Of a stretch of DNA of 64,000 nucleotides, positions 1 through 12,152 are shown one piece after another. A program made the position numbers and the translations under genes. The notes beneath the pieces are model-generated. The model was not told where the DNA came from. It saw only the letters and a program-made list of their open reading frames with translations, and did no database searches. Each line of letters opens with the position of its first letter. Positions within the stretch are counted from its first letter, which is position 1. This stretch comes from Photobacterium frigidiphilum. GTDB taxonomy: Bacteria > Pseudomonadota > Gammaproteobacteria > Enterobacterales > Vibrionaceae. The stretch lies in NCBI RefSeq assembly GCF_003025615.1, contig NZ_PYMJ01000008.1:166207-230206 (forward strand). The letters run 5' to 3'.

Positions 1-1
1 G

Positions 2-508
2 GCGGCCTTTCCAGCCTTGCCAAGTAAAATGAAAATTATTGGGGTTAATACATTGCTACAGGCGCTTATCGAAAGAATGGCGATGTGGGAGTGGGATATG
101 CCAGCTCAACTGCAAAATAATATTTCTGCGTTATTTATTGAAGAGTTAGCAGCAGCGCCCGAGCAATCATTACAGTTAGTATTACCGACTGATGGGCGAT
201 TGACTCAGTGGTTAGTTTCATTGCAATCGGGTAATAAAAATCCTCAGCAGTTGAACCAAATGGCACACGAGATAGGTGCTAGCGAGAAAACCATTACCCG
301 TATTTTTACCAAGCAAACAGGTATGTCTTATCAAGCGTGGCGACAGCAATGGCGGTTACATGGCGCGATAGAGCAATTAGCGGAAGGTAAGAGTGTCTCT
401 GATGTGGCTTTTGCGTTGGATTTTTCGAGTGACAGTGCTTTTATCAGCTTTTTTAAACAACACTTAGGTGACACGCCAAGCCAGTTCATGCGATCGAAAA
501 CAGAATAA
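2..508 (+). CDS. AraC-family transcriptional regulator, C-terminal part (gene enters from the left edge)
   Basis: The frame is open from the first bases of the window, so the true start lies to the left and only about 168 C-terminal residues are visible. The TTG at 17 and ATG at 29 are unlikely to be real starts. The last 100 residues carry the two helix-turn-helix units of the AraC/XylS family: an IGASEKTITRIF helix region, then a W-RQQWRLHGAIEQL linker helix and a second unit ending in the typical TPSQFMR. Proteins of this kind usually have a cupin-like N-terminal sensor, which is not visible here. It resembles the complete AraC regulator at 558-1337 in architecture and faces it tail to tail. 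The target is unknown. Confidence 0.85.
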   Translation, partial: AAFPALPSKMKIIGVNTLLQALIERMAMWEWDMPAQLQNNISALFIEELAAAPEQSLQLVLPTDGRLTQWLVSLQSGNKNPQQLNQMAHEIGASEKTITRIFTKQTGMSYQAWRQQWRLHGAIEQLAEGKSVSDVAFALDFSSDSAFISFFKQHLGDTPSQFMRSKTE

Positions 509-557
509 GGTATTCATTGAGTACGTGGCCTATTAATAATCATTTTTTGATAAACAG

Positions 558-1337
558 CTAAAAATATTTCCCCGGTGTTTCGCCAAACTGTTTTCCAAAC
601 GCAGCAACAAAAGCAGATAAAGATTCATATCCGCACTCCATGGCGACTTGGGTAACGGGCATCGCTTGTTCTAATAAATTTAATGCAGAAAGTAGCCGTA
701 AGCGTTGTCGCCATTGTTGAAAGGTTAAACCTGTTTCTTGTTTGAATAACCGGCTGACGCTACGCCCAGATAGCCCCACTTTATGACCAATCTGATCAAT
801 ATTAATCTGTTCACCAGTGTGAACTTGTAGGTAATCAAAAATAGCCAATAAACGCTTATCACTTGGCATCGGTAATTGTGTTTGTGCTTGGGGTAAATCA
901 TCAAGTGTATCTAATAGTACATTTGCGAGGCGATTTTCTTTTCCATTAAGTTTGTACTCACTATCAAAACAACCAAAGCGCAATACGAGTTCTTTTGCCA
1001 AAGAACTGACTTCACAAACACATGCGTTGTACCAACATAAATTTATTAAACTCCCCGTTCGTATATATAAACTGCGCATTTGAGCAGCACCGCTTGAAAT
1101 AACTTGGTGCTCAACCCCTTCAGGCACCCAAATGGCGTATTGCGGTGGTGCAACAAAACGACCCGCGTGAGTATGCACAACCAGCACGCCTTTTATTGCG
1201 TAAGACCATTGCCCCCATGCGTGCGAATGCCACAGTGTTTGCGTTCCTGAGTGATCCCAGTTTTCACTGCGAGCATACACCGGGCGTGGTAACTGTGTTA
1301 ATGCGGGAATAGAGCGATGTTGTCTTTTATTCGACAT
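558..1337 (-). CDS. AraC-family regulator with cupin-like N-terminus, divergent from a transporter
   Basis: This is a complete 259-residue AraC/XylS regulator. The N-terminal half has a cupin-like sensor (HSHAWGQWSYAIKG near residue 37, then a VPEGVEHQV strand), as in the NimR/YeaM-type group. The C-terminal 100 residues hold two helix-turn-helix units (IGHKVGLSGRSVSRLFKQ and a second ending TPGKYF). The start ATG is 82 bases from the start of the divergently transcribed symporter gene. In this family that arrangement usually means the regulator controls its neighbour and possibly itself, which is an inference here. The ligand is not predictable from sequence. Confidence 0.88.
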   Translation of the reverse strand: MSNKRQHRSIPALTQLPRPVYARSENWDHSGTQTLWHSHAWGQWSYAIKGVLVVHTHAGRFVAPPQYAIWVPEGVEHQVISSGAAQMRSLYIRTGSLINLCWYNACVCEVSSLAKELVLRFGCFDSEYKLNGKENRLANVLLDTLDDLPQAQTQLPMPSDKRLLAIFDYLQVHTGEQINIDQIGHKVGLSGRSVSRLFKQETGLTFQQWRQRLRLLSALNLLEQAMPVTQVAMECGYESLSAFVAAFGKQFGETPGKYF

Positions 1338-1419
1338 TTACTAGCAACTTATCGATAGCGAGAAATAATGATATTAGTATCCTACTTATAGAAAGTCATC
1401 ACTATCGAAAGGATATAAT

Positions 1420-2421
1420 ATGGGATCTGCCTGTATTCAATACATAAAAAAAGAATGGTTCTTAATGGGAATGTTAGCTGCAATTGCATTGGCTGCTATC
1501 TTACCGTCATTAGGGCAATCGGGCGGTTTATTGCATCTTGATACCATTACAGGTTTAGGTATCGCTTTAATTTTCTTTTTACACGGTGTTGGCTTATCGC
1601 CAAAAGCAATAAAACAGGGTATTAGCAATTGGCGTTTGCATATCTTTGTGCAAAGCGCGACGTTTATTGTGTACCCCTTATTATGGTTGTTATTAGGTCC
1701 TGCCTTTCAAGCTGTTATGCCATCGGCATTGGCTTTTGGTTTTTGCTATTTGTTTGTCTTGCCGAGTACAATTTCTTCATCTGTCGCAATGACCAGTGTT
1801 GCCAAAGGAAACGTGCCTGCGGCGATATTCAATGCATCGTTATCGAGTTTGCTAGGCGTTTTAATAACGCCGTTTCTCATTCAACTATTCATGGGGATGG
1901 AAGGGGTTAAGCTCGATATTCTCGATACCGTATTATCCATTTCAAAATTGCTGTTATTACCGATGGTTGTAGGGCAGCTTTGTCGACCTATTGCATTAAA
2001 AGTGCTGGAAAAAAGAAAAACAATTATTAATAAAATTGATAAATGGGTTATTTTACTGATTGTCTATAATGCCTTCAGTGATTCTGTTGCAGATGGTATT
2101 TGGCATGATTTTGAATGGCAAACATTGGGCGTTGCGTTAATCGCTGCCACGTTGGTTTTATTGCTGATGGTTCACAGTATTACATGGGCTGCTCGCCGTG
2201 CTGGTTTTAGCCGTGAAGATGAGATAACCGCTGTTTTTTGTGGCACCAAGAAAACACTGGCAGCTGGGGTGCCAATGGCGAAAGTGATATTCGGTGCAAA
2301 CCCAATGTTAGGTATGATCTTGTTACCGATTATGTTTTATCACCAGATTCAAATATTATATTGCGCAATACTGGCGAACCGTTATGCCAAGGAAGCTGAG
2401 TTGGTAATAGAAAAACAGTAA
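1420..2421 (+). CDS. Bile acid:sodium symporter family (SBF-like, YfeH-type) membrane protein
   Basis: A polytopic inner-membrane protein of 333 residues with about ten hydrophobic segments, matching the SBF-like family of which E. coli YfeH is a member. Recognisable stretches are the FFLHGVGLSP loop after the second segment, the LPSTISSSVAMTSVAKGN segment and the FCGTKKTLAAGVPMAK segment, which form the crossed-helix substrate region in this fold. An AAAGGAT sequence precedes the ATG at a usable distance. Substrates of this subgroup are mostly unknown, so a bile-acid role should not be assumed. The AraC regulator at 558-1337 probably controls it. Its stop codon lies one base from the stop of the convergent foldase gene. 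Confidence 0.87.
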   Translation: MGSACIQYIKKEWFLMGMLAAIALAAILPSLGQSGGLLHLDTITGLGIALIFFLHGVGLSPKAIKQGISNWRLHIFVQSATFIVYPLLWLLLGPAFQAVMPSALAFGFCYLFVLPSTISSSVAMTSVAKGNVPAAIFNASLSSLLGVLITPFLIQLFMGMEGVKLDILDTVLSISKLLLLPMVVGQLCRPIALKVLEKRKTIINKIDKWVILLIVYNAFSDSVADGIWHDFEWQTLGVALIAATLVLLLMVHSITWAARRAGFSREDEITAVFCGTKKTLAAGVPMAKVIFGANPMLGMILLPIMFYHQIQILYCAILANRYAKEAELVIEKQ

Positions 2422-2422
2422 T

Positions 2423-3355
2423 CTATTGGGTTACTTGTTGATCATGAATATTTTCTAGTGCTTGAATCCGGCGGTATTGGCTGGATTCAAACATGAGTTC
2501 TCGCAGTGTTTGTATGGCTAGTAGTTTGTCATCTTGGTTATTGTTTTCGTTTTGCAAAATCTTTTCTCGTACTACTAAGTACTCATCGACTTGCCGCTTG
2601 AAGCTTTCTCGCTGCTGATCTAAATTTGTGAGTCGCATGGCTGCTTCACTGCCCACGAGCTCTTCTCGTATTAGGAACTGGCTTTGCGTATCCATATCTT
2701 TGGTTAATTCTAATTGGTTGAGTAGGTTAGCGTTGCGATAGCTTTCTTGTAAGTTGGGGGGTAACTGGTTTACTTCATCTTGCCAAAGTTGTTGGTAGTC
2801 TGCGGGTGATTGCGCTTGGTGTTTGAGTTCTTGTTGCTTTAAAGCAAGTTCGCGTAGTTGGTTTTCTTCCCCAAATAAAGCTTGTTGCTGCTCGGGAGTG
2901 AAAAATTGTTGTTGTATCTCTAATAACTGCTGATGCATTGCCGAAAGCTGAGAGTTTACCGAGGCAGCACCGTTACTCGTAGAACGTTCTAAGGCAAATA
3001 ATGCCGCCTTATAGTCGATATATTGTTGAAACAGTGCCTCATCGATTTTAACTGTGCGGTTTTGCTGTTCATTAAATGCGTTGAAATTTTTCTTTAGAGT
3101 ATCAATGTCTTTTTCGCCTAAACCAGAGAGAAAATATTCGAAGGTATCTCGGTTAGAATCAACATCAACATTGGTATCGTTTTGCGATGCGGTTTTGATT
3201 GCTAAAGGTGTCTGCATAGATGCTGACGTCGTTGATAAAAAGGCTGCTTTATCTGTGCTAAACAGGTGCAAGTTGAATATGACCGCGGCAAAAATACAGA
3301 TACCAGTAATACAGGTAGCAAAAACGATAGATATTTTTAACGCGGTCTTTTTCAT
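2423..3355 (-). CDS. lifO: Lipase-specific foldase (lipase chaperone LifO)
   Basis: This is a membrane-anchored steric chaperone that folds the co-encoded lipase in the periplasm before type II secretion. The protein has 310 residues: an N-terminal membrane anchor (about residues 8-30), a variable linker, and a helical domain rich in Gln and Glu. The foldase signature RxxFDYxLS appears as RDTFEYFLSGLGE near residue 70. The length is in the family range. It starts 2 bases after the lipase stop codon, so the pair is an operon and probably translationally coupled. The tail-to-tail symporter gene leaves only one base between the stops, so no terminator fits between them. Confidence 0.92.
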   Translation of the reverse strand: MKKTALKISIVFATCITGICIFAAVIFNLHLFSTDKAAFLSTTSASMQTPLAIKTASQNDTNVDVDSNRDTFEYFLSGLGEKDIDTLKKNFNAFNEQQNRTVKIDEALFQQYIDYKAALFALERSTSNGAASVNSQLSAMHQQLLEIQQQFFTPEQQQALFGEENQLRELALKQQELKHQAQSPADYQQLWQDEVNQLPPNLQESYRNANLLNQLELTKDMDTQSQFLIREELVGSEAAMRLTNLDQQRESFKRQVDEYLVVREKILQNENNNQDDKLLAIQTLRELMFESSQYRRIQALENIHDQQVTQ

Positions 3356-3357
3356 GA

Positions 3358-4299
3358 TTACAATCCTTGTAGCTGTAGGCGGTTAGCGTGCTGGCGATAA
3401 AGGGTTTTAGGATCCGTTTCAAATAAGTGATGAATACCTAGTAAACCGTTAATTTCATCAAGGTGATTCATTTTATAATCATCGCGAATAACCTTCCCAA
3501 GGTGCGAACTACACTGACCTACTAGACCATCATTCGGTTCATCGAATGCGAAGCCTAAAATCAACATTGCAGGATCAATAGGGTCGAGTATGTTGGTGTA
3601 GTTTGAAGTGCCCGTCCATGAGTAATAATACACCCCATTATCGGCAACCCAATCACCGTCGCCACAGTCTGATGTTGGGATCCCTTCAGGATATTTCTGA
3701 TTAAACGCTAAAGAACCTGCAGTGGTTAAGGCTTCAAGTGATGCCAGTGGATCTTGAGGTAAGTCACTACCACCAGAAAGTAGGCCAATGAGTGTAGTTA
3801 ATCCTCCAGCCAATTTAACCGCAATCCCTTCTGGTAATGAGCCTTCAGGAATGGTTCCTCGCATGATATCGGCAACAGTTGAACCTTTATTTACACCGCC
3901 AATACTGGTTACTGAAGCGACATATTGCGGGGCGACGGATGCGACATAACGTGCTGTTGGTCCGCCATGGCTATGCCCAATAAGATTTACTTTTTCAGCG
4001 CCTGTTACAGCAAGTACTTCTTCAACTTGTAAAAGCAGTTGTTCGCCACGTAGCTCTGAGCTATTTGTGGCAGATATTTGGGCGACATAAACTTTAGCAC
4101 CACTTTTACTGAGTTCTTGAGGGATACCGTAAAAGTAATCAAACCCTGCAAGTGAATCAAAACCAAATAACCCGTGCACTAAAACGATGGGATATTGGGT
4201 TTCTGTGTAGCCTTTTTGGGTTGCATTATTCGCACTGGTTGATGCTTGGCATGTGGCTGCTGCGAAGCAAAGAGTGAGTAGAACAATTAATTGTTTCAT
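3358..4299 (-). CDS. lipA: Secreted triacylglycerol lipase (family I)
   Basis: An extracellular alpha/beta-hydrolase of 313 residues that hydrolyses triacylglycerols. It begins with a Sec signal peptide (hydrophobic core LIVLLTLCFAAAT, likely cut after CQA). The oxyanion-hole strand reads YPIVLVHGLFGF and the nucleophile elbow is GHSHGG. The catalytic Asp is probably in the GFAFDEPNDGLVG region, and the His in HLDEINGLLG or the following HHLF. Two Cys residues, in SDCGDG and GQCSSH, fit the conserved disulfide of foldase-dependent lipases. The foldase gene follows directly, which strongly supports family I.1/I.2. A GGAAGAATAA sequence precedes the ATG. Confidence 0.93.
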   Translation of the reverse strand: MKQLIVLLTLCFAAATCQASTSANNATQKGYTETQYPIVLVHGLFGFDSLAGFDYFYGIPQELSKSGAKVYVAQISATNSSELRGEQLLLQVEEVLAVTGAEKVNLIGHSHGGPTARYVASVAPQYVASVTSIGGVNKGSTVADIMRGTIPEGSLPEGIAVKLAGGLTTLIGLLSGGSDLPQDPLASLEALTTAGSLAFNQKYPEGIPTSDCGDGDWVADNGVYYYSWTGTSNYTNILDPIDPAMLILGFAFDEPNDGLVGQCSSHLGKVIRDDYKMNHLDEINGLLGIHHLFETDPKTLYRQHANRLQLQGL

Positions 4300-4671
4300 T
4301 TATTCTTCCTTGTCTGACCTCCGATGAGTAATTGATGGTAGTTAATGGAAATATACTTTCCGGAAATAATTTATAAACTGTGATCTTGTGTTGAAAAAAT
4401 CATTCTTTTTGTGAATACAATGATTCTTTCATGCTTATTAATTGCGTTTATTATTCATTGCTTTAACTGGTTTTATATATATCTGTATATATGCAGGTCA
4501 CCATGACTTATTATTCATTAATACAGTGAATACAGTGAATGCAGTTGGAGGGATCACTGTATTAAGTTGGTTACTGAAAATAAATGCAGAATATTGTATT
4601 ACTCCAACGGGAACTCACGATGCGTTTTGAGTATAATTCGACAGCGTTTAAATACTGGTTTAGTGATATAT
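4300..4671. other. Intergenic region upstream of lipA and of the GntR-type gene
   Basis: This 372-base AT-rich stretch has no convincing gene. Promoters for lipA (minus strand) and the small GntR-type regulator (plus strand) must lie here. It contains a short direct repeat, TACAGTGAA twice in tandem followed by TGCAGT, near 4523-4545, which could be an operator. The open frame that can be read at 4442-4630 has poor coding character and no good ribosome-binding site. Confidence 0.5.
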
Positions 4672-5082
4672 ATGCTTGAGCTACCTGTAGTAACAGCCCA
4701 AAACTACATTATCGAATGTATTATTAATAGGGTTTATGCTGACGGCTTTTTTTTACCAAATCAGAAAGAGCTGTCTGAAATTCTTGGTGTTAGTCTTTGT
4801 ACTTTAAGAAATGCCCTTAAAATACTAGAAGCCGAAGGGTGGATAAAAATAGAACACGGCAAAGGATCACTTGTTCTTCCTTTTATGTCATATGCCAGCT
4901 TGGCGACAGCAACATCTCGTATAATGCACATGAAAGGTGATGAGTTAAGTAAGAAAATATATCAAGACGCAACAGATATAAAACAGCGCCTTGTGCAAAA
5001 AATAGACCATTGTAATCTTGTACATCAATTATTCCTGAATGATTTAAAAAGAATAACATCAGCGATTGATGTGAGTACTTAA
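4672..5082 (+). CDS. Small GntR-type winged-helix regulator
   Basis: I place the start at the ATG at 4672 (136 residues); the frame is open further upstream to 4567, but those residues look non-coding. Residues about 8-65 form a GntR-type winged helix-turn-helix, with the helix pair FFLPNQKELSEILGVSLCTLRNALKILEAEGWI followed by the wing KIEHGKGSLVL. The remaining 70 residues are helical and too short for an FCD or UTRA effector domain, so this is a short or truncated family member. It has no obvious operon partner. The lipase operon on its left is divergently transcribed and is a possible target, but this is only positional inference. Confidence 0.68.
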   Translation: MLELPVVTAQNYIIECIINRVYADGFFLPNQKELSEILGVSLCTLRNALKILEAEGWIKIEHGKGSLVLPFMSYASLATATSRIMHMKGDELSKKIYQDATDIKQRLVQKIDHCNLVHQLFLNDLKRITSAIDVST

Positions 5083-5164
5083 GACTACAACCGAAATATG
5101 CATAATGACCATCCTTGGTTTAATAACAAAGGATCAGATCGCTATATTAAAATGAAGTTCAAAA

Positions 5165-5190
5165 AATCCCCAGTTTTTAAGCTGGGGATT
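5165..5190 (-). terminator. Intrinsic terminator for the 5270-5563 gene
   Basis: A 9-bp stem (AATCCCCAG / CTGGGGATT) with an 8-base loop. Read on the minus strand it is followed by a run of six T residues, so it best serves the small minus-strand gene ending at 5270. It may also stop plus-strand transcription from the GntR-type gene. Confidence 0.72.
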
Positions 5191-5269
5191 TGTGTATAAA
5201 AGACAGGCCACTGGCGGCCTTTGTTGTCTCTGGGCGTTACACGATCGCGCACGTTCATCACCAATTCAA

Positions 5270-5542
5270 CTAAAGATCCCGCATTAGAGTTTCATACTCT
5301 TCTCTGGCGCTATTAATTAGCGTGGTGAGTTCTTTGGCATCATTACTAGAAAGATCAACATGCCAACGTTTATGCTTTGATTTGCCATGTTTAATACAAA
5401 CTAATCCTGTTGTTTTGCCATTGCTCTCAAAGAGTAAATCCTCGAAATTAGCTTTAAGTTTTCTGTGTTCCTCTACAATGTCGATGTACAGAACTCCTAA
5501 AGGGTTTACCGTAAGATGAGCATGACGATGCACGATTGTCAT
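5270..5542 (-). CDS. Small protein of unknown function
   Basis: About 90 residues from the ATG at 5542; a TTG at 5563 would add seven residues, but those lie inside the decayed transposase fragment on the other strand. The protein is soluble and charged, with a central GLVCIKHGKSKHKRWHVDLSS segment and a helical C-terminus. No family was recognised. The terminator at 5165-5190 is oriented correctly for it, which supports real transcription. The upstream region was disturbed by the insertion-sequence fragment, so the original start or promoter may have been lost. Confidence 0.5.
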   Translation of the reverse strand: MTIVHRHAHLTVNPLGVLYIDIVEEHRKLKANFEDLLFESNGKTTGLVCIKHGKSKHKRWHVDLSSNDAKELTTLINSAREEYETLMRDL

Positions 5543-5769
5543 GTAATCGTGTGGAGGAGCCAACTACTGGGCCCGTGTTTTCCAACAATCTGGGCATACA
5601 GTGAAACTCATTAGCCCTCAGTTCGTAAAACCGTTTGTTAAAACAAACAAAAATGACGCTAACGATGCCGCAGCCATCACGGAGGCTGCCAGTAGACCAT
5701 CAATGCATTTCGTCCCCATCAAGCAAGTCGAACAACAAGATATGCTCATACATTTCAACTCACTCTGAG
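5528..5769 (+). pseudogene. Remnant of an IS110-family transposase (N-terminal DEDD region)
   Basis: Translation on the plus strand gives a fragment highly typical of IS110 transposases: SCGGANYWARVFQQSGHTVK, then LISPQFVKPFVKTNKNDAND, then RPSMHFVPIKQVEQQ, ending at a TGA at 5767. A stop codon (TAA, 5543-5545) replaces the Glu expected before SCGG, and both the N-terminus and the C-terminal half are missing. No terminal repeats or target duplications were found, though IS110 elements usually lack clear ones. The sequence is a decayed relic with no function. Confidence 0.82.
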
Positions 5770-5980
5770 TGACGAAAAAGTATAAATTTTTCATCAAGCA
5801 TGGCAAAGTCGACATAGGCCACTAACAACACTAACTTTTCGGTTAACCATGTATCTACAAACGGGTATTGGCTGCTCAAAAAGCAAAGGATCAGGGAACT
5901 AACTAATATGGTTAATATCATGATCTTGTACTCATCCACTGGTGTCCATACCTGTGGATGGCAAAAGGTACCTGAGTGTA

Positions 5981-7486
5981 TTAAGGCAGTATCAAGGTTG
6001 GTTTGGCTTCGAGAGAAAGGGCAAAGGTGATCTCCCAGTTCATGCCATCCATGTTTAAACGACCATTTGGCACGCCAAGAAGACCTGGGCTACCTGTATC
6101 GGCCACCTCCCATTGCTGTTTTCTCGGATCGCTGACATTACTGAAGTTATCGCCTTGATCGGCATCATCTAAGGTGTATATGTAACGGCGGCCATCAAAC
6201 TCAGAGGCACCGTATACCCGTACACTATGCCCTCCCTGCCATTCGCCTTGGAAATCATACCAACTGTAAATAATAGTGACGGCCCGGCCCAGTTGTAATT
6301 GCTCGAACATCCATTCCCATGTCGGTTCGATGCCATCGCGTACCGAAACCATACCACCTAATAACATGGTCTCTGTATCGCAATCTGCCCCATTATCTCC
6401 TAATTCCAGAGAGCCACTGCCTTGGTGGCGCACTGTTGTGATGGCTTGATCACCCGATTGTGTTAGGTAACCCAATACTCCACGAATCAGCCCACACAGG
6501 CTGGTATAGCCACCACTGTCGAGACCATGCACACCGTTGCGTCGGCCAAACGTATCTACATTGGCAACCAAGCTATTTTCGGGTATGGGTTCCCAAAAAA
6601 GAACATCACCTGCTGCACCTATACGACCAATACCGCGAATATGAAATTCAGGTAAGCGCCACACTAGAGGTAAGTTATCGTAGCGATCTTCGAGGTATTG
6701 TAAGGCGTTAGCATTTGCCATTGGCACGCATTGGTTTCTTGCTGCATCCAGGTTTTGGTCGCTGGCTTGAATGACTTGTATTGGAAACAGGAGATTGTCA
6801 GGCAGTGTTGAACTGGGTTCAATGGCCTGTGGAGGAAAACCTAAAGCCAATGAGCGAGGCGCTGATGAGCGTTGAGGGGTTGTTCGCATTCGGCCGTCGA
6901 TTTCACCTGCACCTTCAGCATTGATATGCGTAGGTAATACGGTAAAGCGCGATGAGGGAAAGCGTTGCGCCAACAGTGCGATATCAATAATAGTCGGTAG
7001 CGGTTGGGTTGAAAATAAGACCGTCGCATTCACTCGTTTTTTTATCCCACTGCCTGTTTGTCCTGGTCGTAAATCAAAGTAAGAAGCGACCACTGCTGGC
7101 GATGAATTCGATGGTGAGTCTGTGTACTGCTTGTACCGTTTATGTTGTTCAGGCGCGGAAGGAACAAAAAGATTGTTGATGACCCAGCTGTTATCTTGTC
7201 GCCGCCCATTAAGAAAAACGTTGATGTAGCCAGCACCCAAGGGGGCGCTATATCGATCGTAGAGTTGGTCGGGTATGACTTTAAATTGTCCCCAGTCGCT
7301 ATTTCGAATAGTACCGACTTCGAGGTTGAAGGTGACTTGTTCAAATGTGATTGCGGGTGATGATGGAGTCAATAAGGTTAAAGGAAGCCGCTCGCGAGGA
7401 GGAGCGTGTTGGTATGAAGCATATGCGAATGATGTAAAAAAGAGTGAAATCAAGAAAGCCATGATTGCAGCTTGAATGCATTTCAT
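5981..7486 (-). CDS. Exported protein with a C39-like cysteine-peptidase arrangement
   Basis: A 501-residue protein with a clear signal peptide (hydrophobic core residues 8-22, likely cleaved after AYA). Residues about 25-240 look like beta-rich substrate- or surface-binding sequence. The C-terminal half has the layout of a papain-like C39-type fold: RNQCVPMANANALQYL with Cys253 at a helix start, GGHSVRVYG with His420, then YTLDDADQGDN with Asp440/441. Other Cys residues (near 332 and 370) could form a disulfide. The catalytic assignment rests on motif order and spacing only; a non-catalytic carbohydrate- or surface-binding role remains possible. It is transcribed alone, with no secretion partner next to it. 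Confidence 0.6.
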   Translation of the reverse strand: MKCIQAAIMAFLISLFFTSFAYASYQHAPPRERLPLTLLTPSSPAITFEQVTFNLEVGTIRNSDWGQFKVIPDQLYDRYSAPLGAGYINVFLNGRRQDNSWVINNLFVPSAPEQHKRYKQYTDSPSNSSPAVVASYFDLRPGQTGSGIKKRVNATVLFSTQPLPTIIDIALLAQRFPSSRFTVLPTHINAEGAGEIDGRMRTTPQRSSAPRSLALGFPPQAIEPSSTLPDNLLFPIQVIQASDQNLDAARNQCVPMANANALQYLEDRYDNLPLVWRLPEFHIRGIGRIGAAGDVLFWEPIPENSLVANVDTFGRRNGVHGLDSGGYTSLCGLIRGVLGYLTQSGDQAITTVRHQGSGSLELGDNGADCDTETMLLGGMVSVRDGIEPTWEWMFEQLQLGRAVTIIYSWYDFQGEWQGGHSVRVYGASEFDGRRYIYTLDDADQGDNFSNVSDPRKQQWEVADTGSPGLLGVPNGRLNMDGMNWEITFALSLEAKPTLILP

Positions 7487-7831
7487 GATCGTCGCCTTTT
7501 ATCAGACAATGTTACGCGCAGTGCTTTGTCGCTATAGTCTGCGTCTATTTAACATCTGGATTAGTATCGTATTTCAAATCAAATTGAAATTCTTTCGATG
7601 ACTTGAAATATCAGCATGTGCAATACAGTCAGGGCTCCTGATTTATTGCTTATTGAAAGTATAGTTAGCAGTACAGATTTCAAATTACACGAATTAAGAA
7701 AGAGAGGTATTTGTCTAGAGCCCAATAAATTCCTCTAAATCGAAGTTGGGAGTACAAGCACAATATTTTATAGTGGAATGAAAAATCCCCAAGCCGGCTT
7801 GGGGATTAATTATACTTTTAGTCGATGGTAC
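7487..7831. other. Intergenic region between lacZ and the exported protein gene
   Basis: 345 bases. It holds the lacZ terminator at its right end (7784-7807) and must contain the promoter of the exported protein gene at its left end. Nothing else was recognised. Confidence 0.5.
7784..7807 (-). terminator. Intrinsic terminator of lacZ
   Basis: A perfect palindrome with AATCCCCAAG and CTTGGGGATT arms around CCGG. On the minus strand it is followed by a T-run. It lies 24 bases after the lacZ stop codon. Confidence 0.85.
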
Positions 7832-11391
<3,560 letters not shown>

Positions 11392-11601
11392 TTAGAAAGA
11401 AATAGAAAAGTTACCAATCAGTTGATTGTTGCTATTCGTGATACTTCCTTCACATGTTTCTTCACAATATGAAAGTTTAAGATTAATATCATCTACATTG
11501 CCTTTCATTAAAATGTGACGCAATAAAATATCACCATTCAATTGGTGGATTAATGCTTTCCAAGAGATTCCACCGTTTAAAATATTAAAGTTTACTATCA
11601 T
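11392..11601 (-). CDS. Small protein of unknown function (69 residues)
   Basis: A 69-residue frame beginning with an ATG preceded by AAAGGTGAATAA, a good ribosome-binding site and spacing, which is the main support for its reality. The sequence (NILNGGISWKALIHQLNG, then KGNVDDINLKLSYCEETCEG) has no signal peptide or membrane segment. A Cys-x-x-x-Cys pair sits in the C-terminal part. No family was recognised. The flanking DNA is very AT-rich and otherwise empty. Confidence 0.45.
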   Translation of the reverse strand: MIVNFNILNGGISWKALIHQLNGDILLRHILMKGNVDDINLKLSYCEETCEGSITNSNNQLIGNFSISF

Positions 11602-11898
11602 TTATTCACCTTTATTTTTGTTGTGCTATTTTCTTCACGAGATTGTTGGTACCAAAATCTTTTGCGACCGATTGAACGAGACATAAGCATCCTTAGCTTT
11701 ATTATCTGCATGGCAAATCACAATAAGTACAAACCTAAATATGATCTTAAGCCATTGATATTTAATGTTAATGTTTTTAATTATTATAATATAACGAAGT
11801 GAATAAGAAACGTAACGACATATACAAAAAGCAGATGTTTGAAATGTTAATATTTTCGAAGATACGATATAAATTATTGATTAATAATGGTAAAAAGT
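11602..11898. other. AT-rich intergenic region
   Basis: About 300 bases of strongly AT-rich DNA between the cold-shock gene terminator and the 69-residue gene. It presumably holds the promoter of the latter. No gene, repeat or known site was recognised. Confidence 0.4.
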
Positions 11899-11928
11899 GA
11901 CGTAAATGATAATTAAACCATTTACGTC
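11899..11928 (-). terminator. Intrinsic terminator of the cold-shock gene
   Basis: A perfect 10-bp stem (GACGTAAATG / CATTTACGTC) with a 10-base loop, followed on the minus strand by ACTTTTT. It lies just downstream of the csp stop codon. Confidence 0.75.
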
Positions 11929-11939
11929 GACTTTCGAAA

Positions 11940-12152
11940 TTAAAGCGCTACTACGTTAGCTGCTTGAGGACCTTTTTGGCCCTGCTCTACTTCGAAAGAT
12001 ACTTTTTGGCCTTCAGCTAGCGTTTTAAAGCCTTCTGAAGCGATTGCACGGAAGTGAACAAATACGTCAGCGCCGCCGTTGTCTTGAGTAATGAAACCAA
12101 AACCTTTATCTTCGTTAAACCATTTTACTAGACCAGTTGTTGTATTAGACAT
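11940..12152 (-). CDS. CspA-family cold-shock protein
   Basis: A 70-residue single-domain RNA/ssDNA chaperone. Both nucleic-acid binding motifs are present: KGFGFI (RNP1) and VFVHF (RNP2), in the canonical order after the [11 protein letters not shown] start. I chose the ATG at 12152 because it has AAGGGACACTAC just upstream and gives the family length; an upstream in-frame ATG at 12179 would add nine atypical residues. A long AT-rich leader lies upstream, as in cold-inducible csp genes, where the leader RNA controls stability and translation. Whether this one is cold-induced cannot be told from sequence. Confidence 0.93.
   Translation of the reverse strand: MSNTTTGLVKWFNEDKGFGFITQDNGGADVFVHFRAIASEGFKTLAEGQKVSFEVEQGQKGPQAANVVAL

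Noticed and set aside
4442..4630. Hydrophobic 62-codon frame upstream of the GntR-type gene
   Set aside because: The composition follows the AT-rich DNA, there is no good ribosome-binding site, and it overlaps the region expected to hold promoters.
5618..5815. Open frame on the minus strand, 65 codons
   Set aside because: It lies antisense to the IS110 transposase remnant and has no ribosome-binding site or family.
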